NCBI GenBank assembly: GCA_026713485.1
Contig: JAPOOK010000037.1
Span: forward strand, 1-64,000
Direction of reading: 5' to 3'
Length of the DNA stretch: 64,000 bases
Origin: Chloroflexota bacterium
GTDB taxonomy: Bacteria > Chloroflexota > Dehalococcoidia > UBA6926
Below the pieces are notes generated by a model. That model had not been told where the DNA came from, searched no databases, and was given only the letters and a program-made list of their open reading frames with translations. The position numbers were made by a program, and so were the translations under genes. This document shows positions 44,373 to 53,819 of this stretch, one piece after another. The stretch's first letter is position 1. Every line of letters begins with the position of its first letter.

Positions 44373-44855
44373 CTACGCCTCTCCAGTCACCGGCTCGCGG
44401 GCAGTCACGCGTATGACGTAGTTCTGCGGGTCGTCTTGCGTGGGGAAGTGGCGTCCTTGCGCGAACATCTCAGTCAGACGCTGAAAGAGCAGCGGGCCCA
44501 CTTGGGATACGGCGTCTTCCAGATCGGCTGAAATGGTGGACACGTCCGGGAAGGCGACGAGTGTGGCGCGGTATTCTTCCTCGTCCGTGCGCTGGATCAT
44601 GACGACATAGGGCGAGGTGTCACCGCGTCGCGGATTCCGTACCCAGACGGTCCGCACAGGCGGCCATTCCTCACGGGGGGCCTCTCCGCCCTCTGCGGCA
44701 ATTTTCCCGAGCGCAAGACCAGCGTTATCGGCCACATCATCAAGCGCCGCGGCGCGCGTGGGACCTTGCCCCGTTACGCCTGCCATTGCGGGAATCAACC
44801 CGCGATACGACCCGTCTTCATTGGGCAGCAGAACCGCCGTGTACGATGGAGCCAT
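44373..44855 (-). CDS. HicB-like domain protein, apparently two half-repeats
   Basis: A 160-residue protein. Residues 3-55 fit the HicB-like/UPF0150 fold, with YTAVLLPNEDGSYRGLIPAMAGVTGQG and the helix TRAAALDDVADNAGLAL. A second stretch at about residues 92-140 (EEYRATLVAFPDV followed by a helix) shows the same beta-beta-alpha rhythm, which suggests a degenerate internal repeat. There is no HicA toxin gene beside it and no DNA-binding tail, so it is unlikely to be an antitoxin. It lies just after nuoN on the same strand and could be cotranscribed with the nuo operon. Confidence 0.7.
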   Translation of the reverse strand: MAPSYTAVLLPNEDGSYRGLIPAMAGVTGQGPTRAAALDDVADNAGLALGKIAAEGGEAPREEWPPVRTVWVRNPRRGDTSPYVVMIQRTDEEEYRATLVAFPDVSTISADLEDAVSQVGPLLFQRLTEMFAQGRHFPTQDDPQNYVIRVTAREPVTGEA

Positions 44856-44870
44856 TTTCTCTCCCCGTCT

Positions 44871-46322
44871 TTATGCGCCCGCGAAAATCGATGCGGCGGC
44901 GGACTCGGCAGCCTCCGCCAACGGCCTCACATACAGCCCGCCCGCCACAATCGTCAGGAGCAAACCAAGTATCAGCAGCCACATGGTCCGCGAAACGCGA
45001 ATCGGCTCCGCGCCGTCCTCAGGCTGTTCGATGTACATCTGCCTCACGATATTCAGATAGTAGTACAGAGAAATCAGGCTGGCGAATATGGCGATACCGA
45101 CCGGCACGAGGAATCGCGACCCCGCCGTAGCAATCACGGTGAAGAGATAAAACTTGGACGCGAACCCAACGAAGAACGGGAACCCAGCGAGGCTGAAGAG
45201 CGCGCCCGTTAACGCCAGCGCGAGGAATGGATTGCGTCGTGCCATGCCCGCCAGATCACGGACACCTTCCTTACCGGTCTGATGCCAGACGGCGAGCAGC
45301 ACCATGAACGCGACCATCGTCGAGGCGGCATAGCTCACACTGTGGATGAGCATTCCGGCGATTGGTTTCGTGGGATCATCAGCACCCAGCGCGGCTATTC
45401 CGAGGAGGAGATATCCGACCTGCCCGATGCTCGAATATGCCATCAGGCGCTTGAGGTTCGACTGTAGGATGGCGACGAGGTTGCCGAGCATCATGCTCAA
45501 CACGGCCAAGAGGATGAACACCCAGTCCCAGAAGAGCGCCACGGGTTCAAGAGCGACGGCAACCAGACGGATCAAGAGCGCGAAACCGGCCGCCTTGGAC
45601 GCCGCCGCAAGATAGGCGGTGATGGGGATTGGCGCTCCCTCGTATACGTCCGGCGTCCACATATGGAATGGGACGGCTGCGACCTTGAAACCCAGCCCTG
45701 CCGTCAGCATTGCCAACGCGATGATCAGGCCGGGGCTCGGCGAGAGGGCGCTGAGGCCGCTTGCCACCTGGTCGTAGCGAGTGTCACCCGTCAGGCCGTA
45801 GATGTACGTGATGCCCAACAAGAGGAACGCGGAGGCGATTGCGCCAAGCAGGATGTACTTCATTCCTGCCTCATTGGTCCTCCGCTCCCTCCAGGTATAC
45901 GACGCGAGGATGTACAGCGAGAAACTCAGCAATTCCAAGGAGATGTAGGCGGTGATGAGCTCACCCGCCGCTGCCATGCCCATCGCGCCAACGGTGGCCA
46001 TCATCAGGAGGGCGACAAACTCACCCGGGCTGTCGATGGACCGCACAAATTGAGCGGAGCCGAGTATGGTCACTGCCGCGAGGATGACGAATAAGGCGAA
46101 GAAGAACGCAGAATAGGTGTCAAAGATGAGGATGCCGCCGGCGAAGCGGCTTGATTCGCCGTCGTTGGTAAGGACTATGAATACGCTGACAGCAGCCATG
46201 ACTGCCGCACCGCCATAAACCAGGACCGTTCGCGAGAGTCGCGGCACAATCAGGTCGAGCGTAAACGCCCCGAAGGCGAGGCCGGTAACCAAATAGCCCG
46301 GTAACAGGAGTGCCCAGTTCAT
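44871..46322 (-). CDS. nuoN: NADH-quinone oxidoreductase subunit N
   Basis: A 483-residue antiporter-like membrane subunit of complex I with about 14 helices. The family signatures ELLSFSLYILASYTWRERRTNEAGMKY (helix with the conserved Glu), FKVAAVPFHMWTPDVYEGAP and MAYSSIGQVGYLLLG are present, with the lysines of the proton path. It is the last of the complex I genes and follows nuoL by 13 bases. Confidence 0.97.
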   Translation of the reverse strand: MNWALLLPGYLVTGLAFGAFTLDLIVPRLSRTVLVYGGAAVMAAVSVFIVLTNDGESSRFAGGILIFDTYSAFFFALFVILAAVTILGSAQFVRSIDSPGEFVALLMMATVGAMGMAAAGELITAYISLELLSFSLYILASYTWRERRTNEAGMKYILLGAIASAFLLLGITYIYGLTGDTRYDQVASGLSALSPSPGLIIALAMLTAGLGFKVAAVPFHMWTPDVYEGAPIPITAYLAAASKAAGFALLIRLVAVALEPVALFWDWVFILLAVLSMMLGNLVAILQSNLKRLMAYSSIGQVGYLLLGIAALGADDPTKPIAGMLIHSVSYAASTMVAFMVLLAVWHQTGKEGVRDLAGMARRNPFLALALTGALFSLAGFPFFVGFASKFYLFTVIATAGSRFLVPVGIAIFASLISLYYYLNIVRQMYIEQPEDGAEPIRVSRTMWLLILGLLLTIVAGGLYVRPLAEAAESAAASIFAGA

Positions 46323-46335
46323 CGCGGCCCTGCCC

Positions 46336-48270
46336 CTACACCGTCTCGGCCAGCGCGGCCACTGCCACGATGATTACTGCCGCAATTGTGAAGACAAGAG
46401 CGTAGTTGAAGACGTAGCCGGTCTGGATTCCACGCAGAAGATGTCCGGCGTCAACGGTGCGTGCCGCCGGTCCGTCCACGCCCGCATCATTGACCACCCG
46501 CCGATCAACCTCACGGATAAACCCTGCAAAAACCAGCACGATTCGATCTATGATCCACTGCGCTGTAGCGTCGATGTAAAACCGGTTTTGGATGAGCTTC
46601 AGCGGTCCCGCAACCGACTCAAGCACGGAGCCGTCAACGCGTTCCTTATTGTTCCAATAATTCAGCCCGACACCTATACCGGCGACGGCCGTCAGGGTGG
46701 ATGCCAACGCCAACAGCATGTCGAAGTGGAACTCGCGGTGGCCGTTCGTGAGGAACTCGATGAAGTCCCAGCCGAAGGCGAGCACCACACCGAGGAAAAC
46801 GGCCAGGATCCCCAATGACACAAGGGGGATAGACATAAGCGGTGGCGGATCATGGAGCCCGGCAGCGTGGTTTCCTTCTCCATCGTGGTCGCTAGCGGCT
46901 TGCGCCGGTTCTCCCTGAGAGACAACCAGCGCGAGTCGTGTCATATACAAGGCGCTGAGGAATGAGGCGATAATCGCTCCAAAGAAGAGCAGGTAACCGG
47001 GCAGACTTTCGATCTCAAGGGCCGGAGCAAGAATGCCCTCCTTGGAGATAAAGCCGCTCAATGGTGGAATCCCCGCCAGCGACAGGCTGCCAACTATTAG
47101 AGCGGCTGCTGTGAGCGGCGCAGCGATCCGTAGGCCGCGCACTTGGTAGATAGACGCGGAGGAGGCATGGATGGCGTGGAGCGCGACCCCCGCCGTCAGG
47201 AACAACAAAGCCTTGAAATAGCCGTGCGTGAGTAGGTGGAACATACCGCCGCTTGGGTCGCGGTGAGCGGGGTCACTTGCCAACCCGGCCGCGCCCAGTG
47301 CAAGCATCATGAGGCCGAGCTGGCTCACTGTTGAGTACGCGAGGATGCGCTTGAAATCAATCTCGCCCAAGGCCAACAGCCCGGCAAGAACAGCGGTCAC
47401 CAGTCCAATCGCGGCCACAAACCACAAAACGCCGGGGGCTTCCACGAACAGGTCAAACATGCGCGCAACGAGGAACACGCCCGCCGCTACCATCGTCGCC
47501 GCGTGGATAAGCGCGCTGACCGGTGTGGGACCCTCCATGGCGTCCGGCAGCCAGATATGGAACGGGAACTGCGCGCTCTTGCCCATCGCTCCGAGGAACA
47601 GCAGGAACGCCACCAGCGCAGCCTCTCCACCACTCAATGATGCGATAACCTCCCGGATATCGAACGTGCCGGTGCTGAGATAGGCAATGATTATGCCGAT
47701 CAACAGGCCGACATCACCGAATCGGGTTGTGATAAAGGCTTTCTTCGCCGCCTCTGCCGCCGAACGCCGCTCCCAATAGAAGCCAATGAGCAGGAACGAG
47801 CACATTCCCACCAGTTCCCATGAGATGTAGAGCAGCAACAGGCTGCCGGTCAGGACAAGGGCAAGCATGGACGCGGCGAACAGCGAATGCGCGGCGAAAT
47901 ACCACCCCAACCGCTCGTCACCTTTCATGTACTCCAGTGAGTAGACCTGTACAGCGAGCGAGACGGACGTGACGAGGATGATCATCATCACCGATAGACT
48001 GTCGACGATGTAGCTCAGCCCGAACTCGGAGCCTCCGGCGGACAGCCAGACGACGGTCCCGACGTATTCACCGTTGGCAAGATAGTCGCCCAGCACCCCG
48101 AGCGATCCGATGAATGCAATACCTATGGCGGCGACGCTGACCCATGACGCGGCTTGCGGCAGGATTTGGAGCCGCCCGATGGCAAGAATCACGAATGCCG
48201 CAAATGGCAGCGCGGCAATAAGCCACGCCTGCTCAGCGCCGATCGGGATTGCGTCCAGCAGGGCCGTCAC
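46336..48270 (-). CDS. nuoL: NADH-quinone oxidoreductase subunit L
   Basis: A 644-residue antiporter-like subunit with about 16 helices and the C-terminal lateral amphipathic helix that lies along the membrane arm. ELVGMCSFLLIGFYWERRSAAEAAKKAFITTRFGD, FPFHIWLPDAMEGPTPVSALIHAATMVAAGV and the YSTVSQLG box are clear. A His/Asp-rich loop (DHDGEGNHAAGLHD) lies between later helices and is unusual in charge. The start is GTG with AGGGGGCC upstream. It lies 12 bases downstream of nuoK. Confidence 0.97.
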   Translation of the reverse strand: MTALLDAIPIGAEQAWLIAALPFAAFVILAIGRLQILPQAASWVSVAAIGIAFIGSLGVLGDYLANGEYVGTVVWLSAGGSEFGLSYIVDSLSVMMIILVTSVSLAVQVYSLEYMKGDERLGWYFAAHSLFAASMLALVLTGSLLLLYISWELVGMCSFLLIGFYWERRSAAEAAKKAFITTRFGDVGLLIGIIIAYLSTGTFDIREVIASLSGGEAALVAFLLFLGAMGKSAQFPFHIWLPDAMEGPTPVSALIHAATMVAAGVFLVARMFDLFVEAPGVLWFVAAIGLVTAVLAGLLALGEIDFKRILAYSTVSQLGLMMLALGAAGLASDPAHRDPSGGMFHLLTHGYFKALLFLTAGVALHAIHASSASIYQVRGLRIAAPLTAAALIVGSLSLAGIPPLSGFISKEGILAPALEIESLPGYLLFFGAIIASFLSALYMTRLALVVSQGEPAQAASDHDGEGNHAAGLHDPPPLMSIPLVSLGILAVFLGVVLAFGWDFIEFLTNGHREFHFDMLLALASTLTAVAGIGVGLNYWNNKERVDGSVLESVAGPLKLIQNRFYIDATAQWIIDRIVLVFAGFIREVDRRVVNDAGVDGPAARTVDAGHLLRGIQTGYVFNYALVFTIAAVIIVAVAALAETV

Positions 48271-48282
48271 TTTCTTGGCCCC

Positions 48283-48591
48283 CTATTGCTGCAAGGTGGA
48301 GATGCGGTCCAGGTTGACCGTCTCCCAGTTTCTGAACATGCGAAGAACGATGGCGAGGGCAAGACCAACCTCCGCCGCCGCGATCGTGATCACAAAGATG
48401 ATCAGCACGTGGGCGATGGCCTCCGTTCCCACCACATAGCGAGCAAAGGCGATGAGATGGACGTTGACAGCGTTGAGCATCAACTCGATCGACATGAGGA
48501 CAAGGACGGCATTACGCCGTGCCAACACCCCGTACAACCCAAGGCAAAACAGTGCCGCGCCCAGGATCAGCATGAACTCGAGGACGGTCAT
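48283..48591 (-). CDS. nuoK: NADH-quinone oxidoreductase subunit K
   Basis: A 102-residue subunit with three membrane helices. Helices 2 and 3 carry the conserved glutamates in SIELMLNAVNVH and in VITIAAAEVGLALAIVL, both needed for proton transfer along the membrane arm. It overlaps nuoJ by four bases (ATGA), so the two are coupled. Confidence 0.97.
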   Translation of the reverse strand: MTVLEFMLILGAALFCLGLYGVLARRNAVLVLMSIELMLNAVNVHLIAFARYVVGTEAIAHVLIIFVITIAAAEVGLALAIVLRMFRNWETVNLDRISTLQQ

Positions 48592-49088
48592 GCGCCCTCT
48601 CTCCCGCTCCGCGTCAGCACGACTGCGCCCACCAACGCCACCAATAGCACCAACGATGCGATCTCGAATGGAATCAGGAAATCGCTAAACAGGAGTTCGC
48701 TCAGAGCGGTGAATTCGGCCATCGGGTCAGTGCCAGGTTCACGGGTGCGCCACGGCGTTGCCAGCGCAGCCGCTACGAGCAGCGCGAACAGACCGACGCA
48801 GGCCATCGCCGCGAGCGGGCGCTGTGCGTTGTCTTTCACATTGGTCTGTTCCGGCGCGCGAGTGAGCATGATGGCAAACAGGAGAACGATCGTGATTGCG
48901 CCGCCATAGATGAGCACTTGGGCAAGCGCGATGAATTCTGCCAGCATCATCAGGAACAGGGCCGCCACTCCGACCAGGGAGATCAGGAGGAACACCGCCG
49001 CATAGACGACGCTCCGTGTCGCGACGACGCCGACGGCGGCAGCGACGGTGATTATTCCGATTGCTCCAAGAATCGCGGTCTCGATCAT
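48588..49088 (-). CDS. nuoJ: NADH-quinone oxidoreductase subunit J
   Basis: A 166-residue membrane subunit with five helices. The family stretch VVYAAVFLLISLVGVAALFLMMLAEFIALAQVLIYGGAITIVLLF spans residues about 28-72 and includes the pi-bulge region of helix 3. It overlaps nuoI by four bases at its start and nuoK at its end. Confidence 0.95.
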   Translation of the reverse strand: MIETAILGAIGIITVAAAVGVVATRSVVYAAVFLLISLVGVAALFLMMLAEFIALAQVLIYGGAITIVLLFAIMLTRAPEQTNVKDNAQRPLAAMACVGLFALLVAAALATPWRTREPGTDPMAEFTALSELLFSDFLIPFEIASLVLLVALVGAVVLTRSGREGA

Positions 49089-50059
49089 TCGGCGACAGTC
49101 CCGGGCTTGGAGTTGTCCGATTCGGATTCGTTGTCAGAGGATTCTGCGTTGGCAGCTTCCTGCGCCGCGCGCTCGGCAGCTCGTTGGGCGCGAAGTTCGG
49201 CGGCCTTGCGTCGAGATTCGGCTACGCGAGGATCAACGGCGGGAGCGTCACTCGATGCCTGTTCAGGAGCAGGAGACTCCGTTTGTTCAGGGGTGGCCGT
49301 TGTTGGCGCTGCGGGTGGAGCCTCACCGCGCTCAGCGGCGCGTTGGGCGCGCAGTTCAGCAGCCTTGGCTCGCGCAGCGGCTACGCGGGGGTCAACGGCA
49401 GGGGCGTCATCCGCAGCCTGTTCAGGGGCGGCTGTTGTTGCTTCTGCAGGCGGTGCCTCACCGCGCTCTGCAGCACGTTGGGCGCGAAGTTCGGCAGCCT
49501 TTGCCCGTGCAGCGGCTACACGATCTTCACCCGAGGCAGGTGCGCCAGCGGCCGGGGTTCCACCACTCTGCGCGGCTGAGCGACGCGCCGACTTCTTGGC
49601 TTCTGGCGGGGACCAGCGCCCTTTCTCTTCCTGTTCTTTGCCTGCTTCAAGTAGTTGGTCCAGGTCATACATGAGATTTGGGCGTGCGTATTGGCTGGCG
49701 TCGAAGTTGTCCGACATGATAATTGCGTCGAAATTGCAGTACTCCACGCACAGTCCGCACATGATGCAGTCGGCCACATTCAAGTCAAAATACTCAACGA
49801 TCTTGCGGCGAGTGCTGTCACCTTCAGCGTGCTTGGGGTTGTCCATCATTGCGACATCGATACAGTCCGTTGGGCAGATCCGCATACAGACCAGGCAGCC
49901 GGTACAGTAGGGCTCCGGCACATCTTTGTCCCATGTGAGCACGGGGTGCGCCATGAATCGGGGCGCAAGCGTGGGGGCGATTGACGGATATTCCGCCGTA
50001 ACGGGCGGCTTGAGTGCCAGCTTCATTGTTGTTAGCAGACTCTTGAAGGTTCCCAACAT
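49085..50059 (-). CDS. nuoI: NADH-quinone oxidoreductase subunit I with long Ala-rich repeat tail
   Basis: A 324-residue protein. Its first 150 residues are the normal ferredoxin-like subunit with two 4Fe-4S clusters (Cys52, 55, 58, 62/66 and Cys98, 101, 104, 108), which carry electrons toward NuoB. The rest is a tail of about 170 residues not found in ordinary NuoI. It has three repeats built on RVAAARAKAAELRAQRAAER, each predicted to be a charged helix, separated by Ala/Pro/Thr linkers. Starting at the ATG at 50059 places the gene three bases after the nuoH stop. The frame is open farther upstream, but only this start gives the family N-terminus. Confidence 0.95.
   Translation of the reverse strand: MLGTFKSLLTTMKLALKPPVTAEYPSIAPTLAPRFMAHPVLTWDKDVPEPYCTGCLVCMRICPTDCIDVAMMDNPKHAEGDSTRRKIVEYFDLNVADCIMCGLCVEYCNFDAIIMSDNFDASQYARPNLMYDLDQLLEAGKEQEEKGRWSPPEAKKSARRSAAQSGGTPAAGAPASGEDRVAAARAKAAELRAQRAAERGEAPPAEATTAAPEQAADDAPAVDPRVAAARAKAAELRAQRAAERGEAPPAAPTTATPEQTESPAPEQASSDAPAVDPRVAESRRKAAELRAQRAAERAAQEAANAESSDNESESDNSKPGTVAE
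49182..49504 (-). repeat. Three imperfect tandem DNA repeats in the nuoI tail
   Basis: The sequence CGTTGGGCGC and its surroundings recur at 49182, 49341 and 49476, giving repeat spacings of 159 and 135 bases (53 and 45 codons). They are imperfect at DNA level, but the encoded AELRAQRAAER helix is strictly kept. Confidence 0.85.
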
Positions 50060-50061
50060 GA

Positions 50062-51186
50062 CTATTGCGCCCACCTTTGCCTGTATTGCCGAAGTCTCTG
50101 TTCTCTGCGCCGCTGTATGAAGATGCCGGTTGCTGCCGCCAGCACGATGCTTACCACACTGATTGTCACACTTGTCACCCACAGCTCCCAGCCGTTCTGA
50201 TGTTGGACCCACACGACAGTCGCCACGACCAGCAGATTCAAGAGCGACGCGGGTATGGCGATTTTCCACGCGAACGCCATGAGTTGGTCGATACGGAGGC
50301 GTGGCAGCGGTGCGCGGATCCAGAACACGACGAGGATGATGCCGGCCATCTTGACCAGCAGGTAGAAGGGCTGAAGGATGGGGACCTGCTCGGAGAACGG
50401 CCCTGTCCAACCACCGAGGAAGAGGATTGTTGCGAGGAACGCCATCGTCGCGAGTCCCGCGTATTCCGTCAGGAAGAAGACGCCCCAACGGATGCCTGAG
50501 TATTCGACGAACGCGCCGCCGACGATCTCCTCCTCTGCGTGGGGTATGTCAAAGGGAATACGCGCCGTTTCCGCCAGCGCCCCTACAAGGAAGAGAATGA
50601 AGCCCAGCGGCATGATAATCAGGTACGGCACGCTGCCCTGCGCCTCGACGATGCCTGCGAGGCTGAAGGGGCGATCAGTCGCCGTTTGAGCGAGTAACCC
50701 AACTGCAAGCACGGCGAAGACCAGCGGCAGTTCGTAGCTTATCAACTGCGCGGCATTGCGGGCGCTCCCCAAGAGCGCGTACTTGTTGTTGGATGCCCAT
50801 CCTGCCAGCACGTGGCCTACGACAGACAGACCCAGGATGGCAATGATGTAGAACAGCCCGATATCGAGGTCGCTCAGTACCCAGTCGGGGCCGAACGGCA
50901 GCACCATCCAGAGCATGAAGATCGGCGTGAAGATCAAAAGGGGGGCGAGGTAGAAGATAACGATGTTCACGCTCCCGGGGCGCACATCTTCCTTGAGCAT
51001 CAGCTTGATTGCGTCCGCCGCTGTCTGAAGGATGCCGGATGGTCCGGTTCGTGAGGGCCCGACGCGCTGCTGTAAGCGAGCGAGCGTCTTGCGTTCCGCC
51101 CAGATCACTCCGAGCACGGCGGTGAGAATGCCGTTGAACAGCACAAAGACGACGATGGCGATTGTGATGAGATCCAACAGGCTCAT
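50062..51186 (-). CDS. nuoH: NADH-quinone oxidoreductase subunit H
   Basis: A 374-residue subunit with about eight helices that forms the quinone site with NuoB and NuoD. The markers ERKTLARLQQRVGPSRTGPSGILQTAADAIKLMLKED, WASNNKYALLGSARNAAQLISYELP and ETARIPFDIPHAEEEIVGG contain the conserved acidic funnel. It overlaps nuoD by four bases. Confidence 0.97.
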   Translation of the reverse strand: MSLLDLITIAIVVFVLFNGILTAVLGVIWAERKTLARLQQRVGPSRTGPSGILQTAADAIKLMLKEDVRPGSVNIVIFYLAPLLIFTPIFMLWMVLPFGPDWVLSDLDIGLFYIIAILGLSVVGHVLAGWASNNKYALLGSARNAAQLISYELPLVFAVLAVGLLAQTATDRPFSLAGIVEAQGSVPYLIIMPLGFILFLVGALAETARIPFDIPHAEEEIVGGAFVEYSGIRWGVFFLTEYAGLATMAFLATILFLGGWTGPFSEQVPILQPFYLLVKMAGIILVVFWIRAPLPRLRIDQLMAFAWKIAIPASLLNLLVVATVVWVQHQNGWELWVTSVTISVVSIVLAAATGIFIQRRREQRLRQYRQRWAQ

Positions 51187-52328
51187 CGGTCCACCTCGCC
51201 AAGAACGATGTCCATGGAACCAAGAATCACGGTGGCGTCGGCAAGATACGAGCCTCGAATCATGGCGGGCAGCGCCATCAGATTGCAGAAGCTCGGTCCG
51301 CGAATCTTGAGGCGGTAAGGCTGAACCGTGCCGCCGGACGAGACTAGATAGACGCCCAGATCTCCGCGCGGGTTCTCCCCGTGCACGTACACATCCCCCT
51401 CCGGTGGGCGAAGGATGCGCGGCACCCGACCCAGGAACGGACCGTCCGGCAGTTTGTCCAGGGCCTGCGCGACAATGGAAATCGACTGTTCAATCTCCAA
51501 CATCCGAACCATGTACCGGTCGTAGCAGTCCCCTGTCTGTCCCGTTGGAACACGGAAATCCAATTCTTCATAAATGGAGTAAGGATCAGCTTTACGTATG
51601 TCGTAGTCGATGCCTGCCGCCCTCAGCAACGGACCTGTTACGCCGTAGTCAAGAAGATCCTCCGGCGGTATCGCTCCGATGCCGGCGGTGCGTTCGATGA
51701 ATATCTCACTCTCGGTGAGCGTGCCCCGCGCCTCTTCGTATCCAACCTTGAGTTGATCCAGCAAGGCGCGAACGGCGGGGACGAATCCGTCCGGCAGGTC
51801 TTCCTTGACGCCGCCGATACGGAAGTAGTTATGCATCATGCGCGCGCCTGTGACGCCCTCAAAAATCTGCTGAATCCTCTCGCGGTCACGGAACCCGAGC
51901 ATGACGGGATTCATCGCGCCGGTGTCCAACCCATACGTGCCGTAGAACAGCAGATGACTTGCGATGCGATTGAGTTCGGACAGGATCAGGCGGATGTAGT
52001 CAGCGCGCTCCGGTACATCCACTCCCATCGCCTTTTCCACTGCCCTTACATAGACCCACTCATTATTGAAATTGGCGACGTAATCCAGACGGTCAAAAAG
52101 TGTGGTGATCTGTTGAAAATTCTCGCCCTCCGCCAACCGCTCGGAGCCGCGATGCAGATAGCCGATGTGCGGATAGACATCAACGACTCGCTCGCCATCG
52201 AGAGTCAGCACCATGCGGAATACGCCGTGCGTGGCAGGGTGCTGCGGCCCCATGTTGATGCTCAACTCCGCCTGCTCCGTGACGGGGTCGCGCACGATGT
52301 TTGCCGACAACCCGGAGTCAGTCACCAT
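51183..52328 (-). CDS. nuoD: NADH-quinone oxidoreductase subunit D
   Basis: A 381-residue quinone-binding subunit related to the large subunit of NiFe hydrogenase. GPQHPATHGVFRMV, YPHIGYLHRGSERLAEG (with Arg60), LSELNRIASHLLFYGT and the C-terminal LMALPAMIRGSYLADATVILGSMDIVLGEVDR ending are all typical. The tyrosine and histidine of the quinone site fall in HPATHG. It overlaps nuoC by 11 bases. The HRG arginine is the place where mitochondrial complex I is methylated by the NDUFAF7/MidA enzyme; a MidA gene is in this window. Confidence 0.97.
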   Translation of the reverse strand: MVTDSGLSANIVRDPVTEQAELSINMGPQHPATHGVFRMVLTLDGERVVDVYPHIGYLHRGSERLAEGENFQQITTLFDRLDYVANFNNEWVYVRAVEKAMGVDVPERADYIRLILSELNRIASHLLFYGTYGLDTGAMNPVMLGFRDRERIQQIFEGVTGARMMHNYFRIGGVKEDLPDGFVPAVRALLDQLKVGYEEARGTLTESEIFIERTAGIGAIPPEDLLDYGVTGPLLRAAGIDYDIRKADPYSIYEELDFRVPTGQTGDCYDRYMVRMLEIEQSISIVAQALDKLPDGPFLGRVPRILRPPEGDVYVHGENPRGDLGVYLVSSGGTVQPYRLKIRGPSFCNLMALPAMIRGSYLADATVILGSMDIVLGEVDR

Positions 52329-52815
52329 AGAATGTCACCTGCTCCGGCATTTCATAACTCTTTCGCCCGGGGAATCCCTCGAATCCCTCATAGAGAATCA
52401 GTGGGGAGAGATCCGGATGGCCGCGAAACTCCAGTCCGAAGAGGTCGTGCCCCTCGCGCTCGTGCCAGTCCGCCCCCATCCAGACGCTAATTGCAGTGGG
52501 AATCCACGGGTCGTCGATGGGCGCGCGCGTCTTGATCACCAATTTATGCGGATGGGACAGCGAGGCCAGGTGATAGACCGCCTCCAGTTCGTCTTGCCAG
52601 TCAACGACGGAGAGGCAGCGGAGATATTTGAAGTCCAGTTCCGGGTCCGACTTCAGGGCGGCGCAAACGTCAACGACTGCCTCACGCGAGACGCGCAACT
52701 GGAGTTCATCGAATGAGTAGTCGACGGATTGCGCGCTGTCCCCAGCAATCTCTCGCACACGCGCCTCAATGGGAGAGGGCGCGGCGGGCTCCTCGGGTCG
52801 GTCTCCGGTTGTCAC
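52318..52815 (-). CDS. nuoC: NADH-quinone oxidoreductase subunit C
   Basis: A 165-residue subunit of the 30 kDa family. The signature ADWHEREGHDLFGLEFRGHPDLSPLILYEGFEGFPGRKSY falls in the second half. The first 25 residues, rich in Ala, Pro and Glu, are divergent. It starts adjacent to the nuoB stop and ends 11 bases inside nuoD. It is separate rather than fused to nuoD. Confidence 0.96.
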   Translation of the reverse strand: MTTGDRPEEPAAPSPIEARVREIAGDSAQSVDYSFDELQLRVSREAVVDVCAALKSDPELDFKYLRCLSVVDWQDELEAVYHLASLSHPHKLVIKTRAPIDDPWIPTAISVWMGADWHEREGHDLFGLEFRGHPDLSPLILYEGFEGFPGRKSYEMPEQVTFYGD

Positions 52816-53388
52816 CTATAGACCTCTCTTGAGCCTGGGCTCGTCCTGGATCTTGCGCTGGAGTTCAAGAATGCCGTGCTGCAATGCCTCGGGTCGCGGC
52901 GGGCACCCAGGCACGTACACATCCACGGGGATGATCTGATCCACGCCCATCACGACCGAATATGAGCGGACGTACGGCCCGCCACACGTCGCGCACGAGC
53001 CCATCGCGATAACCCACTTGGGCGCAGGCATCTGCTCGTACAGGAGCTTGATCGGCTCGGCCATTTTCTTGACGACCGTCCCCGCCACAATCATGACATC
53101 GGATTGGCGCGGTGAGGGCCACGTAACGACACCGTAGCGGTCGAAATCATGCTTGGGCATATATGCGGATATCATCTCGATTGCGCAGCATGCCAACCCA
53201 AACGTGAGGGGCCACAGCGAGGATTTTCGCGCCATCGCGAAGAGCTCCTCGGTCTTGAGAGTAATCACACCTGAGAGGCCGCTCTTCTGATGCGCCGCGA
53301 GGTTCTGCAGCGCCATGCGGGATTCGGGCGTCGAGATGACGGGGCTCTGCCCAATACCCCCTTGCCCGCCTGCGGGTTCAATATTCAT
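52816..53388 (-). CDS. nuoB: NADH-quinone oxidoreductase subunit B
   Basis: A 190-residue subunit that carries cluster N2, the last electron carrier before quinone. The ligands are the paired Cys67-Cys68 in ACCAIEM, Cys132 in GSCATCGG, and Cys162 in [11 protein letters not shown]. An extended N-terminus of about 45 residues precedes the core. It overlaps nuoA by four bases. Confidence 0.97.
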   Translation of the reverse strand: MNIEPAGGQGGIGQSPVISTPESRMALQNLAAHQKSGLSGVITLKTEELFAMARKSSLWPLTFGLACCAIEMISAYMPKHDFDRYGVVTWPSPRQSDVMIVAGTVVKKMAEPIKLLYEQMPAPKWVIAMGSCATCGGPYVRSYSVVMGVDQIIPVDVYVPGCPPRPEALQHGILELQRKIQDEPRLKRGL

Positions 53389-53753
53389 CGCCAGGACAGC
53401 ACCCCCTTACGCCATGCGTATATCAGACCGAAGAACAACACAACTAGAAAGATGACCATTGAATAGAATGCGGCGGCGGGCAAATCAAGGAATACGAATG
53501 CCCAGGGGAAAAGGAAAACGGTCTCCACCGCAAAGATCAGGAAGAAGAGAGCGAACAGATAGTAGCGAACGTTATAGCGGGTGTTACCTTCACCGGTTGG
53601 CAGAATGCCACACTCATAGGCGATGCCCGAGAGGCTGGTGGCACTGCGCGGGGCGAGTATCCAGGAGATGACAAAGAAGGATAGTACACCGCCGAACCCG
53701 ACTATAGCGGCTATCCCTACAGCGGCCCAGTTGAACGCATACTCAGCCGGCAT
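53385..53753 (-). CDS. nuoA: NADH-quinone oxidoreductase subunit A
   Basis: A 122-residue subunit with three helices. The matrix-side loop holds the family stretch [40 protein letters not shown], with the conserved cysteine and acidic residues. It begins the ABCDHIJKLN block, 66 bases downstream of nuoM. Confidence 0.97.
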   Translation of the reverse strand: MPAEYAFNWAAVGIAAIVGFGGVLSFFVISWILAPRSATSLSGIAYECGILPTGEGNTRYNVRYYLFALFFLIFAVETVFLFPWAFVFLDLPAAAFYSMVIFLVVLFFGLIYAWRKGVLSWR

Positions 53754-53819
53754 TCCCCTGCACTCCTGTCGGCCAGTCTATGTGTGGGTCAGAGACAGTG
53801 TCAACGAACGTCAGTCTAC

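Noticed and set aside
49048..49674. Plus-strand Arg/Gln- or Ser/Gly-rich frames opposite the NuoI tail
   Set aside because: Shadows of the Ala/Arg/Glu repeat; the minus frame continues the certain NuoI sequence.
50060..50488. NuoI frame extended upstream to about 467 residues
   Set aside because: The extension overlaps nuoH completely and does not resemble any NuoI N-terminus.
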